Position numbers and translations under genes: made by a program. A model generated the notes under the pieces. The model was given only the letters and a program-made list of their open reading frames with translations, searched no databases and was not told the origin of the DNA. Shown piece by piece: positions 33,227-43,658 of a DNA stretch of 43,788 bases (its first letter is position 1; each line of letters begins with the position of its first letter). The stretch is from CAZZBK01 sp964652155 (GTDB lineage Bacteria; Planctomycetota; Planctomycetia; Pirellulales; PNKZ01): NCBI GenBank assembly GCA_964652155.1, contig CAZZBK010000031.1, positions 1 to 43,788 of the forward strand, given 5' to 3'.

Positions 33227-36200
33227 ATGCGTTCTGCATTGCTGATTGGTCTAGTGTTGTTGTCTACCGCGCCGACGGTGTCGGCGCAGACACCGAACCC
33301 CGAGGGGCTCCAGTTCTTCGAGCAGAAAATCCGCCCGGTGCTCGTGCAGCACTGCTACGCATGTCACAGCGAAGAGGCGGCGACGAACAAGAAGCTCAAG
33401 GGGGGCCTGCTGCTCGACTCGGCCGAGGGGACCCTCAACGGCGGCGACACCGGCCCCGCGCTGATCAAAGGCCAGGCCGGCGCGAGCTTGCTGCTCAAGG
33501 CTTTGAAGTTCGACGGGCTCGAGATGCCTCCGACGGGCAAGCTCTCCGACGCGATCATTGCCGACTTTACGAAGTGGATCGAGCTGGGGGCACCTGACCC
33601 GCGGCAGGGTAAAAAGCCCGCCGTGGCCAAGCGCGAGATCAACCTCGAAGCGGGGCGCACGTTCTGGTCGTTCCAGCCGCTCACGAGCGTCGCGCCACCC
33701 ACGCACAGCGCGATACCGGCCGCGGCCTCGCCCATCGATCGCTTCGTGCTCGCCAAGCAGTTGGAGCAGCAGATCAAGCCCAACGGCCCGACCAGCAAGG
33801 AGAAGTTGATCCGCCGCGCGTATTATGACCTGATTGGTTTGCCCCCCACGCCCGAGCAGGTGACCGCGTTTGTCAACGACCCGTCGGCCGACGCCTTCGC
33901 GAAGGTCGTCGACGCGCTGCTATCCAGCGAGCATTACGGCGAACGCTGGGCGCGGCACTGGTTGGACGTGGCCCGCTATGCGGAGAGCGGCGGCTATGAG
34001 TTCGATGGCTTTAGGCCCGGCGCGTACCATTACCGCGATTGGGTGATCCGCGCGCTCAACCAAGACATGCCCTACGACCAATTCGTGCGGATGCAGTTGG
34101 CTGGCGATCAGTTGCAACCCAACGACTACGAAGGGGCTGCCGCGGTCGGGTTTCTGGTTGCGGGACCGTACCCCGGCCAGATCACGGCCAAAACGGTCGA
34201 GCGGATCCGCTACGACCAACTCGACGACATGATTATGACCGTCGGCGGCTCGATGCTCGGGCTCACCCTGGGTTGCGTACGCTGTCATGAGCACAAGTAC
34301 GACCCGATTCCGCAGCAGGACTATTACGGCATCGCCGCCTCGCTGGCGAAAACGGTGCATGGTGCCCGCTCCTACGACCGTGACCCCGAAGCGACCCGCC
34401 GCGCACAAGAGAAACACCTCTTAGAGCACGAGTCGTACGTCACGGCCGTCAAGCAGTTCGCGGCCAACGAGTTTCCCAAGCGATTTGCACTGTGGCAGAA
34501 AAACGAGCTCCCCAAGCAACCCGACGCGCCGCGCTGGCAAACGCTCGACGCGGTCGAGTTGGACGCCGAACGCTCGTATCTCAAGGTGTTGCCGTCGGGG
34601 CTCATCGCTCACGACGGGGCTATCACGGCTGGCGCGAGCGTACCTCGCCGACGGCAGCGTGGCGCGGCGAGCAACGCTGAGGAATATCGCCTGACGGTCC
34701 ACACGCATCAAAAAAACATCGCGTCGTTGCGGCTCGACGCACTGACCGACAAGGCGCTGCCGCAACGCGGGCCGGGCTTAAATAACGACGGCAGCTTTCA
34801 ACTCGCCGAACTCACGGTCACCGCCGCGCCGCTCGACCCCAGCGCGAAAGACAAGCCCATCACGCTCAAGCTCAAGGGCGTGTATGTCGGTTCCGAGGAC
34901 AAAGACCAGCCGCTTGCCAATGCCGTCGATGGCAAAGCGAACACCGCCTGGGTTGTGAAGACGAACGCCAAGAAAGACAACGGGGCAATTTTCGAGATCG
35001 AGGGGGGCCTGAGCGGCTTCGCCTCCGGCACGCAGCTCACGTTCACGCTCAAGTTTGTCGACCAGGGCTTGGGCCGCTTTCGCATCAGCCTGAGTGTCGA
35101 GCCCAACCCGGCGACCTGGGCCGGCGACGCGACGCTGCAACACCTGGGTGAGTTGCGGGCCCTGCTGGCCGCGAACAAGAATGCGATCCCCGCCAACTTG
35201 CAGGAGTCGGCCGTCCACTGGTTCAGCGCGTTCGATAGCGAAGCCAGCAAAGTCTATCGCGCCGAGCGTGAGCACGCCGAGCGTCTCCCACGCGGCAATT
35301 TCACCGAGGTCTACACGACCATCGCCGGAGGGCAAGATGTGTTCCTCTTGCGTCGTGGCGAGGTCGACAACAAGGCGGGCAAAGCTGACCCAAGTGTTCT
35401 GCAAGTCCTGCAGCGCGGCGCGCCCAAGCCCGTCGAAGCGAGTCCGGCCAAGCCGATCGATCCGCGCGTGTCGCTCGCCCTGTGGATGACCGACGTCGAG
35501 CATGGCGCTGGCCCACTATTGGCCCGGGTGCTCGTCAATCGGCTCTGGCAACATCATTTCGGCGAAGGGATTGTCGGCACGCCCAACGACTTTGGCGCGC
35601 AAGGCGAGGCCCCGTCGCATGGCGAGCTGCTCGAATGGCTCGCCGGCGAATTGATCCGCGAGGGGTGGCACCTCAAGTCGCTGCATCGCAAAATCATGCT
35701 CAGCGCGGCCTATCAGCAGTCGGAGCACGTTGACGGAGCCAATCTCAAGCTCGATCCGACCAACCGCTGGCTGTGGCATCACAAGCCGCGTCGGCTCGAG
35801 GCCGAGGTGATTCGCGACGCGCTGCTGGCCGTGGGGGGCACGCTCGACAAACAGATGTATGGGCCGAGCATTCTCGACAACACGCCGCGCCGCAGCATTT
35901 ATCTCCGTGTCAAGCGGAGCGAGCTGATCCCGTTGATGACGATGTTCGACGCGCCTGAGCCGACGCAGAGTATCGGCGAACGAATTAGCACGACCGTGCC
36001 GACCCAATCGCTGGTGTTGATGAACTCGCCTTTTGTTCGGCAACAGGCCGAGAAGCTGGCGCAGCGTATTCGCCCCAAGGCCGACACACCGCTGGCCGAG
36101 TCGGTCGATCGCGCCTACCAAATCGCGTTGGCTCGGCAGCCCTCGGCTCACGAGCGTGAGCGGATGCTCGCGTTCATCGCCGCGCAACAAACGATCATGG

Positions 36201-36289
36201 GGGGCGAAACGGCTGCGAGCGCCGAGCGGGCCCTCTCCGAGTTCTGCCAAGTGCTGCTGTGCCTGAACGAGTTTATGTACGTCGACTAA
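33227..36289 (+). CDS. PSCyt1/DUF1549/DUF1553 cytochrome-like protein
   Basis: The 1020-residue product has a signal peptide (about residues 1-20, ending VSAQ) and a c-type haem motif CYACH at residues 43-47 with a later MPPTGKLSD that could give the axial methionine. Next comes the DUF1549 domain (from about residue 172, IDRFVLAKQLEQQIK with LIRRAYYDLIGLPPTPEQV) to about 390, a middle beta-rich part with a lectin-like look, and the DUF1553 domain towards the C-terminus (LARVLVNRLWQHHFGEGIVG and GEAPSHGELLEWLAGELIRE). This three-part layout is a hallmark of planctomycetes and is usually followed, as here, by a DUF1501 gene. Function is not established; roles in oxidising or binding extracellular polymers have been proposed for the phylum. 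Confidence 0.92.
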   Translation: MRSALLIGLVLLSTAPTVSAQTPNPEGLQFFEQKIRPVLVQHCYACHSEEAATNKKLKGGLLLDSAEGTLNGGDTGPALIKGQAGASLLLKALKFDGLEMPPTGKLSDAIIADFTKWIELGAPDPRQGKKPAVAKREINLEAGRTFWSFQPLTSVAPPTHSAIPAAASPIDRFVLAKQLEQQIKPNGPTSKEKLIRRAYYDLIGLPPTPEQVTAFVNDPSADAFAKVVDALLSSEHYGERWARHWLDVARYAESGGYEFDGFRPGAYHYRDWVIRALNQDMPYDQFVRMQLAGDQLQPNDYEGAAAVGFLVAGPYPGQITAKTVERIRYDQLDDMIMTVGGSMLGLTLGCVRCHEHKYDPIPQQDYYGIAASLAKTVHGARSYDRDPEATRRAQEKHLLEHESYVTAVKQFAANEFPKRFALWQKNELPKQPDAPRWQTLDAVELDAERSYLKVLPSGLIAHDGAITAGASVPRRRQRGAASNAEEYRLTVHTHQKNIASLRLDALTDKALPQRGPGLNNDGSFQLAELTVTAAPLDPSAKDKPITLKLKGVYVGSEDKDQPLANAVDGKANTAWVVKTNAKKDNGAIFEIEGGLSGFASGTQLTFTLKFVDQGLGRFRISLSVEPNPATWAGDATLQHLGELRALLAANKNAIPANLQESAVHWFSAFDSEASKVYRAEREHAERLPRGNFTEVYTTIAGGQDVFLLRRGEVDNKAGKADPSVLQVLQRGAPKPVEASPAKPIDPRVSLALWMTDVEHGAGPLLARVLVNRLWQHHFGEGIVGTPNDFGAQGEAPSHGELLEWLAGELIREGWHLKSLHRKIMLSAAYQQSEHVDGANLKLDPTNRWLWHHKPRRLEAEVIRDALLAVGGTLDKQMYGPSILDNTPRRSIYLRVKRSELIPLMTMFDAPEPTQSIGERISTTVPTQSLVLMNSPFVRQQAEKLAQRIRPKADTPLAESVDRAYQIALARQPSAHERERMLAFIAAQQTIMGGETAASAERALSEFCQVLLCLNEFMYVD

Positions 36290-36324
36290 TAAGTTGAATA
36301 CGCAAGTGAGTGCGTGTGTATCCG

Positions 36325-36440
36325 CCCCTCTCCCCTTGTGGGAGAGGGTGACGAGCGAAGCGAGTCGGGTGAGGGGTTATTGCGTGTGTCGATACGAGCT
36401 AACCCCTCACCCCAGCCCTCTCCCGCAAGGGGAGAGGGGG
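36325..36440. repeat. Large imperfect palindrome of CCCTCTCCC-type repeats
   Basis: The left part (36325-36376) reads CCCCTCTCCCCTTGTGGGAG onward and ends GGGTGAGGGG. The right part (36403-36440) is close to its reverse complement, starting CCCCTCACCCCAGCCCTCTC and ending GGGGAGAGGGGG. Such motifs are widespread dispersed repeats in bacteria. It lies in the 179-base gap between the two genes of the cytochrome/DUF1501 pair, close to the DUF1501 start, and may form a strong RNA hairpin. Confidence 0.7.
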
Positions 36441-36468
36441 TATGCCGTAATCATTGATTGGAGGAGTC

Positions 36469-37902
36469 ATGTTCGATCATCCCGAGTTGCGGTTACCCTC
36501 GCGTCGAGGGTTCTTGCGCCAGTCAGGTCTGGGCTTCGGCTCGCTGGCCTTGGCCTCGATGCTGAGTGACAACGCCTCGTCGGCCACGAATCCGCTGGCG
36601 CCCAAGCCCCCCGAGTTTCCCTCGAAGGTCAAGTCGATCATCTGGTTGTTCATGACCGGCGCCCCCTCGCAGGTCGACACCTGGGACTACAAGCCCGAGC
36701 TGCAAAAGCGCGACGGCCAACCGCTCGCCGGCGCCGACCCGAAGACCGGCTTCTTTACGACCAGCGGCAAGTGCCTCAAGTCGCCGTTCGCCTGGAAGCA
36801 ACACGGCGAGTCGGGCACTTGGGTCTCCGATCTCTTTCCGCACTTGTCGAAGCATGTCGACAAGATGTGCTTCTTGCACTCGATGTACTTGCGGCAGAAC
36901 AATCACGCCCCGGCGTCGATTGAGCTGATGTGCGGCACCAACCGGCCCGGCTTGCCCAGCCTGGGCTCATGGGTCACCTACGGTCTGGGGACCGAGAACC
37001 AAGACCTGCCCGCGTTTGTCGTCATGCACGACACCCGGCCGCGTGGCGACGACCAGATTTGGTCGGCTGGCTTTTTGCCCAAGACCTATCAGGCGCTCAC
37101 GCTCGACGCCCGTCGCAAAGAAGTGATCGACAACCTGGCCCGCGACGGCAAACACAGCGACGCCCAGCAGCGTGCGCAACTCGAGTTGATCCGCCAACTC
37201 AACCAAGCCCACGCCGCCGAGCGGCCCACCCAAAACGATCTGGCCGCCCGCATCAACTCGTATGAACTCGCGTACCGCATGCAGATGGCCGCCCCCGAGG
37301 CGCTCGATATCGCGCGCGAGACCGAGGCGACCCACAAGCTTTACGGCCTGGAACAGGCCGAGTGCGGCACATTCGGCCGGCAGTGCCTGATCGCGCGTCG
37401 GCTCGTCGAGCGTGGTGTGCGCTATGTGCAAATCTTCGCCGGCAAAGGGGTCGGCGGCGACGGCAGCGTGAACGACGTCCCCTGGGACTGCCACTCGAAT
37501 GTCGAGACGAACCATCGCTCTTGCGGGTTGCATGTCGATCAACCGGCCGCCGCGCTGCTGAGCGACCTCGCCTCGCGCGGGCTGCTCGAATCGACGCTCG
37601 TCATTTGGGGCGGCGAATTCGGCCGGACCTCCGACTCGCAAGGGGCCAAGGGACGCGACCATAACCCAAACGGCTTTACCATCTGGATGGCCGGCGCGGG
37701 CGTCAAGGCCGGGTTCCATTACGGAGCGACCGACGAGTTCGGCTACAAAGCCGTGACGAACAAGGTCCACGTGAACGATCTGCACGCCACGCTGCTCCAC
37801 ATGCTTGGCCTGAACCACCAGCGGCTCACGTATCGCTTCAACGGCCGCGACTTCCGTCTCACCGACGTCGCCGGCGAGGTGATTAAAGACATCCTGGCCT
37901 GA
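36469..37902 (+). CDS. DUF1501 (sulfatase-like fold) Tat-exported protein
   Basis: The 477-residue product begins with a twin-arginine signal, SRRGFLRQSGLGFGSLALAS, and is exported by Tat. The mature part is a DUF1501 domain with IIWLFMTGAPSQVDTWDYKP, NNHAPASIELMCGTNRPG, DCHSNVETNHRSC and WGGEFGRTSDSQGAKGRDHN, the family landmarks. The fold is related to the alkaline phosphatase/sulfatase superfamily, but the usual nucleophile is not evident. GGAGG just before the ATG at 36469 settles the start. DUF1501 genes almost always follow a PSCyt1/DUF1549/DUF1553 gene in planctomycetes, as here, suggesting a joint function. Confidence 0.92.
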   Translation: MFDHPELRLPSRRGFLRQSGLGFGSLALASMLSDNASSATNPLAPKPPEFPSKVKSIIWLFMTGAPSQVDTWDYKPELQKRDGQPLAGADPKTGFFTTSGKCLKSPFAWKQHGESGTWVSDLFPHLSKHVDKMCFLHSMYLRQNNHAPASIELMCGTNRPGLPSLGSWVTYGLGTENQDLPAFVVMHDTRPRGDDQIWSAGFLPKTYQALTLDARRKEVIDNLARDGKHSDAQQRAQLELIRQLNQAHAAERPTQNDLAARINSYELAYRMQMAAPEALDIARETEATHKLYGLEQAECGTFGRQCLIARRLVERGVRYVQIFAGKGVGGDGSVNDVPWDCHSNVETNHRSCGLHVDQPAAALLSDLASRGLLESTLVIWGGEFGRTSDSQGAKGRDHNPNGFTIWMAGAGVKAGFHYGATDEFGYKAVTNKVHVNDLHATLLHMLGLNHQRLTYRFNGRDFRLTDVAGEVIKDILA

Positions 37903-38001
37903 TGCAGCCCCGGTTCGATCAACGCCCTCGCTCAGCTGGACGACGCGCGTGGGGGTGTTGCTCACCCCGCGCTCCGAGTCGATCCGGCGATGGGGTGCCC
38001 G

Positions 38002-38751
38002 TTAGACGTTGAGGCCGAGAGATTGGTGCTGCTGCTGAGCGCTGGCGAGATAACGCGCGTAGGCGGCTTCGTCGCGCTGACACGAGACCCCCTTGAAAAC
38101 CATCGCGAACGATCGACGATGGCGGGTGGTCGAGTGATTGGCGTCGGCACGGTGGATCGTCATGCCATGATGCACCACCGCGTCGCCGGGCTCCAGGATG
38201 GCCGCCACCTCGCGCGAAAAATCGTCGGGGGTGTAGGCGTCGATCCCCTGCGAAAAACCCAACACCTGCGAGCGTGTATGCGGGCGGAACCCGGCGCGGT
38301 GCGAGCCCTCGACATAACGCAGGCAGCCGTTCTCGGCGTCGACCCGATCCAGGGCCAGCCAAATGGTGGCGACGTGCGCCGGGTGCAGGCAGAAGTAATA
38401 GTTGTCCTGGTGAGGTGGGGTGATGTGGTTCGTATTGGGAGGCTTGTTGAACCACTCGGGCTGACCGCTTTGCACGCGCTCGCCGATCACCGCCTCGGCC
38501 AGCGATCGCCACTTGGGATGGTCGCGATAGGCGCGAAAATACGGCTCCTGATCCATGCGGTTGAGCTGTTTAAGGGTCTCGCGGCGGCTGCGGTCCTGGT
38601 AAAAGGCGGCCGAGTCGTCGAGCGTCGGCACGACCTCGCGGATGTAACGCTCCAACTCGGATTGCAACTCGGCCAACTCGGTTGGCGAGAACCATTGACG
38701 CAGGATCACGAAACCCTGTTCGTCGTAGTGTTGCTTGTCGTGGGTGTCCAT
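38002..38751 (-). CDS. Phytanoyl-CoA dioxygenase (PhyH) family protein
   Basis: Members are iron(II)/2-oxoglutarate-dependent oxygenases acting on varied small molecules. The 249-residue product begins HYDEQGFVILRQWFS and carries the iron-binding HQD at residues 114-116 and the second histidine at 200 in HGMTIHRADANHS. Arg210 and nearby residues are placed to hold 2-oxoglutarate. All ligands are present, so it is probably active, but the substrate cannot be predicted. The gene stands alone on the minus strand between the DUF1501 gene and a REP-like repeat. Confidence 0.88.
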   Translation of the reverse strand: MDTHDKQHYDEQGFVILRQWFSPTELAELQSELERYIREVVPTLDDSAAFYQDRSRRETLKQLNRMDQEPYFRAYRDHPKWRSLAEAVIGERVQSGQPEWFNKPPNTNHITPPHQDNYYFCLHPAHVATIWLALDRVDAENGCLRYVEGSHRAGFRPHTRSQVLGFSQGIDAYTPDDFSREVAAILEPGDAVVHHGMTIHRADANHSTTRHRRSFAMVFKGVSCQRDEAAYARYLASAQQQHQSLGLNV

Positions 38752-38802
38752 TGCCAGCTCCTAGGAAAGACTGCGCAGCGATTCAGAGCCTATCCTATAA
38801 CC

Positions 38803-38849
38803 GAAATGCGCGGGAGACAGTCCCCGTCGGTTTTAGGATCGACACTTAA
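38803..38849 (-). repeat. REP-like repeat copy B at the histidine kinase 3' end
   Basis: It matches copy A (18828-18872) in its AATGCG, GACnGTCC, CGTTTTAGGATCG-like and CTTAA blocks, and again the TTAA includes the stop codon of a minus-strand gene. With the bases before it (38791-38803, CTATAACCG) it can form a long hairpin around GGGAGAC/GTCCCC. Two related units at gene ends 20 kb apart indicate a dispersed repeat. Confidence 0.65.
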
Positions 38850-40273
38850 CTCGCGACGGGCTCGACGTTTGTTGAGCGGACGGTGGCGGCGGGGAGCGTG
38901 ACGACCATCGTGGTCCCTTGGCCAAGGGTGCTGTGCGGGACGATGCGGCCGCCGTGGGCTTCGATGATCGATTGGCAGATGCTCAGGCCGAGACCGGTGC
39001 CGCCGCGCGCTGAGCGTTGCCGCGATTTGTCGCCGCGATAGAACCGTTCGAACAGATGGGGCACGTCCTCGGGTGCGATGCCCGAGCCGGTGTCGCTAAT
39101 GCGCAGCACGGCCTCGTTGGCGAGGGGGCGATACTCGAGTTCGACGGCGACCTGACCGCCAGGGGGCGTGAACTTGAGCGCGTTGTCGACCAGGTTGTTG
39201 ACAACCTGCCGCAGTCGGCCAGCGTCGCCGCGCACCTCGAGGCGATCGTGACAATGGGCAACGAGCTTGATCTGATCGCTCTCGGCCACGGCCGAGAACA
39301 TTTCACACGACTTCTCGACGATCCGGTCGAGCGACACCAGCTCGCTGGGCCTGGATCGTTGCGAGTCGTTCTCGGCCAGGATCAGCAATTGATTGACCAG
39401 CTTGCGCAGCAGGCCGCACTCTTCGAGCACCGTGGCGAGGATCTCCTTGTACTCGTCGCTGGAGCGATCGACGTTGAGCGCCACTTCGAGCAAGCTCTGA
39501 ATGGCGGTCAGAGGCGAGCGGAGCTCATGGGCCGCGTTGGCGGTGAACTGCCGGTTCTGTTCGAGGTAGGCGTGGATGCGATCGAGAAAGCCGTTGATGG
39601 TCCCGCTGAGTTGGTCGAGTTCGTCGCGCGTGCCCCGCAACGGCAGACGCTCGTCGAGATTGGCGGGGTGCAGGCGATTGGTGGTGTTGATGATGACGGC
39701 GAGCGGATGCGTGGCGCGGCCGGCGAGCCAGTAGCCCCCCAGCGGCGCGATCAGCAGCGCGACGCCGCCGACGCTGATGAGCAGCCGGGTGAGCGTGTCG
39801 AGTTCTGCGTGCAGCGGCGCAAGCAGCGTGCCGACCCGCAGGTTGAGTTTGACGTTGTTAGGTTTGTTGAGCACGCCCTGAATGAGTCGATAGTCGCCGG
39901 AGCTGACCGGTCCGAAGGATTCGCGAATGGTGTGGGGCAAAACGAGCCGCGGGGCGCGGTTGCTCGACCAGACGAGTTGCCCCTGTTGGTTGATCAGCTT
40001 GAAGTACAGCCCGCGATGCTCATGCGTGCTGGCCGAGCGTTCCAGATCATGCTGCAGCCGCGTGAGGTCGGGATACGATTCGTCGGTGCGGGCGGTCATC
40101 TCGGCAAGGTCGTCGCGCAATTGCAGGTCGGTCTCGTGCAGCAGCGCCAGCCACAAGCCGGTGCGAACCGCGACGAGCGTGGCCAGAATGAGCAAAAACA
40201 GCACCAGCGTGTTCCAGAACATGAGCCGGAACCGCAACGAGCCGAAGGTGGCCTTAAGTTTCACGGAGGGCAT
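38846..40273 (-). CDS. Sensor histidine kinase
   Basis: The 475-residue product is a membrane histidine kinase that phosphorylates the OmpR-type regulator encoded upstream. It has an N-terminal membrane helix (about 20-45), an outside sensor domain to about residue 160, a second helix (about 164-185) and a HAMP region. The phosphorylated histidine is residue 249 in NAAHELRSPL, and the ATPase domain contains the N box RQVVNNLVDNALKF, DTGSGIAPEDVPHLF and GGTGLGLSI. The ATG at 40273 overlaps the response regulator gene by 20 bases, so the pair is translated together. The signal sensed is unknown. Confidence 0.94.
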   Translation of the reverse strand: MPSVKLKATFGSLRFRLMFWNTLVLFLLILATLVAVRTGLWLALLHETDLQLRDDLAEMTARTDESYPDLTRLQHDLERSASTHEHRGLYFKLINQQGQLVWSSNRAPRLVLPHTIRESFGPVSSGDYRLIQGVLNKPNNVKLNLRVGTLLAPLHAELDTLTRLLISVGGVALLIAPLGGYWLAGRATHPLAVIINTTNRLHPANLDERLPLRGTRDELDQLSGTINGFLDRIHAYLEQNRQFTANAAHELRSPLTAIQSLLEVALNVDRSSDEYKEILATVLEECGLLRKLVNQLLILAENDSQRSRPSELVSLDRIVEKSCEMFSAVAESDQIKLVAHCHDRLEVRGDAGRLRQVVNNLVDNALKFTPPGGQVAVELEYRPLANEAVLRISDTGSGIAPEDVPHLFERFYRGDKSRQRSARGGTGLGLSICQSIIEAHGGRIVPHSTLGQGTTMVVTLPAATVRSTNVEPVAS

Positions 40274-40925
40274 AGCCACGACCACGCACCGTTTCAATGC
40301 AAGACTGAGGGAAGCCTTTGTCTAGCTTACCGCGCAGGCGATTGATATGCACATCGATCACGTTCGTCATGCCGTCCCAGTCCTGCTCCCAGAGATGTTC
40401 GCAGAGCATTTTGCGGGTCACGACGCGGCCGCTGTGGCGCATGAGGAACTCGAGCAAGCTGAACTCGGTGGGGGTGAGCTCGATCTCGCGGCCGCCACGC
40501 AACACGCGGCGGGTGCTCATGTCGAGCTGCAAATCGCCGGCCTGAGAGAGGGGCGCGGGGCGGATGGCGGCGCGGCGGCACACGGCCTCGATGCGCGCCA
40601 TCAGCTCGACAAACGCGAACGGCTTGACCAGATAGTCGTCGGCCCCCATGCCCAGGCCGCTGACCCGCTCCTCGACGCTGCCGCGCGCGGTCAGCAACAC
40701 CACCGGAGTCGCGTTGCGTTCTTCGCGCAAGCGCTGCAAGACATCAAAGCCCGACATGCCCGGCAACATCAAATCAAGCGTGATGGCGTCGAAGCGCGCG
40801 GTACGGGCGTGTTCGAGCCCCGCCTCGCCGTCGCGGGCCCAGGTGCAATTGTGGCCGGCCTCGACAAACCCTTTTTGCAAACTCTTGCCGATCACGGCTT
40901 CGTCTTCGATCACAAGCAGGTCCAT
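40254..40925 (-). CDS. OmpR/PhoB-family response regulator
   Basis: The 223-residue product has a receiver domain beginning MDLLVIEDE, with the phosphorylated aspartate at residue 51 (ITLDLMLPGMSG), a conserved threonine at 79 and lysine at 101 (VKPF). A C-terminal winged-helix DNA-binding domain follows (TPTEFSLLEFLMRHSGRVVT and VIDVHINRLRGKLD). The start at 40925 is the family start; a frame from 40937 would add four residues. It overlaps the histidine kinase gene by 20 bases. A perfect TATAAT lies about 100 bases upstream on the minus strand. Target genes cannot be inferred. Confidence 0.95.
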   Translation of the reverse strand: MDLLVIEDEAVIGKSLQKGFVEAGHNCTWARDGEAGLEHARTARFDAITLDLMLPGMSGFDVLQRLREERNATPVVLLTARGSVEERVSGLGMGADDYLVKPFAFVELMARIEAVCRRAAIRPAPLSQAGDLQLDMSTRRVLRGGREIELTPTEFSLLEFLMRHSGRVVTRKMLCEHLWEQDWDGMTNVIDVHINRLRGKLDKGFPQSCIETVRGRGYALRET

Positions 40926-41024
40926 GCTGTTCCTCACGCGGACGGTCGAGCCGAGGGCGTTAATGGAGTACCGTGCTCACGTTGAGCCTCGCGACGCTGG
41001 GGGAGCGACGGGCTCGCTGAACGC

Positions 41025-41030
41025 ATTATA
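41025..41030 (-). promoter_or_regulatory. -10 element candidate for the two-component operon
   Basis: On the minus strand a perfect TATAAT lies about 100 bases before the response regulator start. The base pattern 17 bases upstream of it is a poor -35 (GTGCCG), so activator dependence would be needed if it is used. Confidence 0.3.
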
Positions 41031-41033
41031 CAC

Positions 41034-41060
41034 AGGCGGATGATCGGCGGCACTCCGCCT
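41034..41060. repeat. Short inverted repeat upstream of the two-component operon
   Basis: AGGCGGA (41034-41040) and TCCGCCT (41054-41060) form a seven-base inverted repeat with a 13-base spacer, just upstream of the TATAAT. It could be a regulator site or a simple palindromic repeat. Confidence 0.35.
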
Positions 41061-41171
41061 ACCGTATCTCTAGGCGATCGGACCCGAAGCTCCAAGATCG
41101 AGCGCGTTACAACTCCGTTAGACACCCTCGCGCCACGCGAGCTGTACGGTCGTTCGATGCGATCGACCACG

Positions 41172-41906
41172 CTACCGCCCGGGCTGGGTGGCACTCGCTT
41201 GGATCAACTCGATCGCCTTGCTCGCAAATCGCTGGCCGAGCTTCTGATAACCGTCTTTCAGGTAATGAAGGGCATGGTTCGGGCCGTTCAGATCGTCGGT
41301 GTCGATCCACGCGGCCCGCGCCGTTTGCTCGGCCCAATCGACTTGCGCCTGGCGGATGATATTCCAGTCTGGCCGATTCTGTGGATCGTTGTTACCAAAA
41401 TCGCTGATGCGCCCGATCACGACATCAATGTCCGTGCGCTTCAGGTCTGTCTGCAACTGCTCAAGCAAACCGGTGAGCGCTGCGCCGTAGACTGCGCCGT
41501 ACCCCTGGTGGTTTGCGTCTGCCTCGCCTTGCATCCAGCAGAACGTGACACTCACGGGGGGCGCTTTGTCCTGAAGCGCCGCGGTGGTGGCCTGCAGCAG
41601 TTGCTCGTAGTGACGACCGTTTTTTCCCTGCCCCGCTGGCTTCGCTCCCTCAGGAATTTTCCACTCCTTGAACCACGTGCGGATGAGTTGCCCGCTGAAC
41701 GCGCTTTTCACGACGACGCATTCGTCATCTGGAAAGGCGGCCTTAACCGCGGGCGTGAACGACGTGTCAGGATTCAAGCCCTTCATGTTCGACTGCCCCG
41801 ACAGCAAGAACAGGCGCACTTTCTTCCCTGGAGGATCAGCCCCCCCTGCCAGGTTTGTTGCCAAGCAAACGAGACCGATCCCGAGCAAGACGATGCGCCG
41901 GTTCAT
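41172..41906 (-). CDS. Sialate-O-acetylesterase-like SGNH hydrolase
   Basis: The 244-residue product has a signal peptide (about residues 1-22, ending GGA) and the SASA domain: LFLLSGQSNMKG with the nucleophilic serine, WMQGEADANHQGYG, and a late DTDDLNGPNHALHYLKDG that supplies the histidine. Such esterases remove acetyl groups from sugars outside the cytoplasm. AAAGGA six bases before the ATG supports the start. Planctomycetes carry many relatives, probably for polysaccharide breakdown. The substrate is not known from sequence. The gene is not in an operon. Confidence 0.88.
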   Translation of the reverse strand: MNRRIVLLGIGLVCLATNLAGGADPPGKKVRLFLLSGQSNMKGLNPDTSFTPAVKAAFPDDECVVVKSAFSGQLIRTWFKEWKIPEGAKPAGQGKNGRHYEQLLQATTAALQDKAPPVSVTFCWMQGEADANHQGYGAVYGAALTGLLEQLQTDLKRTDIDVVIGRISDFGNNDPQNRPDWNIIRQAQVDWAEQTARAAWIDTDDLNGPNHALHYLKDGYQKLGQRFASKAIELIQASATQPGR

Positions 41907-42073
41907 GAAAATCCTTTCGCCCCGATGTTGGTCATTGGAATGGTGTCGTTTGGACTGCGAGGCCCGATCTTAGTTGGGCTCATGGTCGTTGGCAACTTGT
42001 GGGGTGAGTTGCTTTAAGCCGAGGGCTAATACTCACCTGCCTGTTGGCCGAGTGGCTACACATCTCAAAAACC

Positions 42074-42089
42074 ACCCGGCCTGCCGGGT
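42074..42089. terminator. Small GC-rich hairpin
   Basis: ACCCGG (42074-42079) and CCGGGT (42084-42089) pair around CCTG, with flanking CTCAA and TTGAG able to extend the stem. It lies between the 62-residue gene and the esterase gene, on the 3' side of the former, and may end its transcript. Confidence 0.35.
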
Positions 42090-42122
42090 CTTGAGCAGCG
42101 CCAGTTCGGCCGCGATGAATCG

Positions 42123-42311
42123 CTAGGCCTGTAAATATGCCGTGACTACAACCACCGTGACCAGCAATGCGACAGAACAAAGGCCAGCGACCCACCAGCG
42201 TGGTGTTTTGGGTGGAGTGGCCGCATCCGTCCCCGATTGCCTCTGATACAGCGCGGCCAACGCACCTGCAAGGCACAGAACCATCACGACGACTGAAAAT
42301 GCTTGTCCCAT
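42123..42311 (-). CDS. 62-residue membrane protein, unrecognised
   Basis: The product has two hydrophobic helices: residues 4-22 (AFSVVVMVLCLAGALAALY) and about 38-58 (WWVAGLCSVALLVTVVVVTAY), joined by a short polar loop. AAGGAG seven to eight bases before the ATG at 42311 is an excellent ribosome binding site, which supports a real gene despite its size; a longer frame to 42341 is less likely. I know no function for it. It stands alone in a repeat-rich stretch. Confidence 0.65.
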   Translation of the reverse strand: MGQAFSVVVMVLCLAGALAALYQRQSGTDAATPPKTPRWWVAGLCSVALLVTVVVVTAYLQA

Positions 42312-42492
42312 GACATTCTCCTTTTTGTGGAGGCCAAACACTGCACGGTTATTCGATTGGTCTTGCCATCATGGTAACTCGCCTCGGATGAGCGGCCAAG
42401 GTTTTTCGACTTTCGCCGCTTGAGGTTGGGTCGAGTGCATATCGGCACGCAACCACGTTCGAGGGAGACGGTCTATCGCGGGGCGACGTTGT

Positions 42493-42512
42493 CCCCGACC
42501 TGACGGTCGGGG
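42493..42512. repeat. Short perfect hairpin of the dispersed type
   Basis: CCCCGACC (42493-42500) and GGTCGGGG (42505-42512) pair perfectly around TGAC. It lies in the 276-base gap between the 62-residue gene and bioB. The bases before it (around 42465-42475) contain GGGAGACGGTCT, reminiscent of the REP-like units elsewhere in the window. Confidence 0.6.
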
Positions 42513-42587
42513 CTGGGAAGTGTCGCACCTCGCGGCGCGATTCAACCCATCCGATCCGAGACGGACCGGCTATGAAGATGATCGCCC

Positions 42588-43658
<1,071 letters not shown>

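Noticed and set aside
36325..36440. Palindromic CCCTCTCCC repeats as a CRISPR array
   Set aside because: There are only two units, in opposite orientation, without regular spacers.
42041..42095. Sequence resembling the start of a serine or leucine tRNA (GGCCGAGTGGCTA)
   Set aside because: No TpsiC arm (GTTCGA), anticodon stem or acceptor stem can be drawn; it is followed by a plain hairpin.
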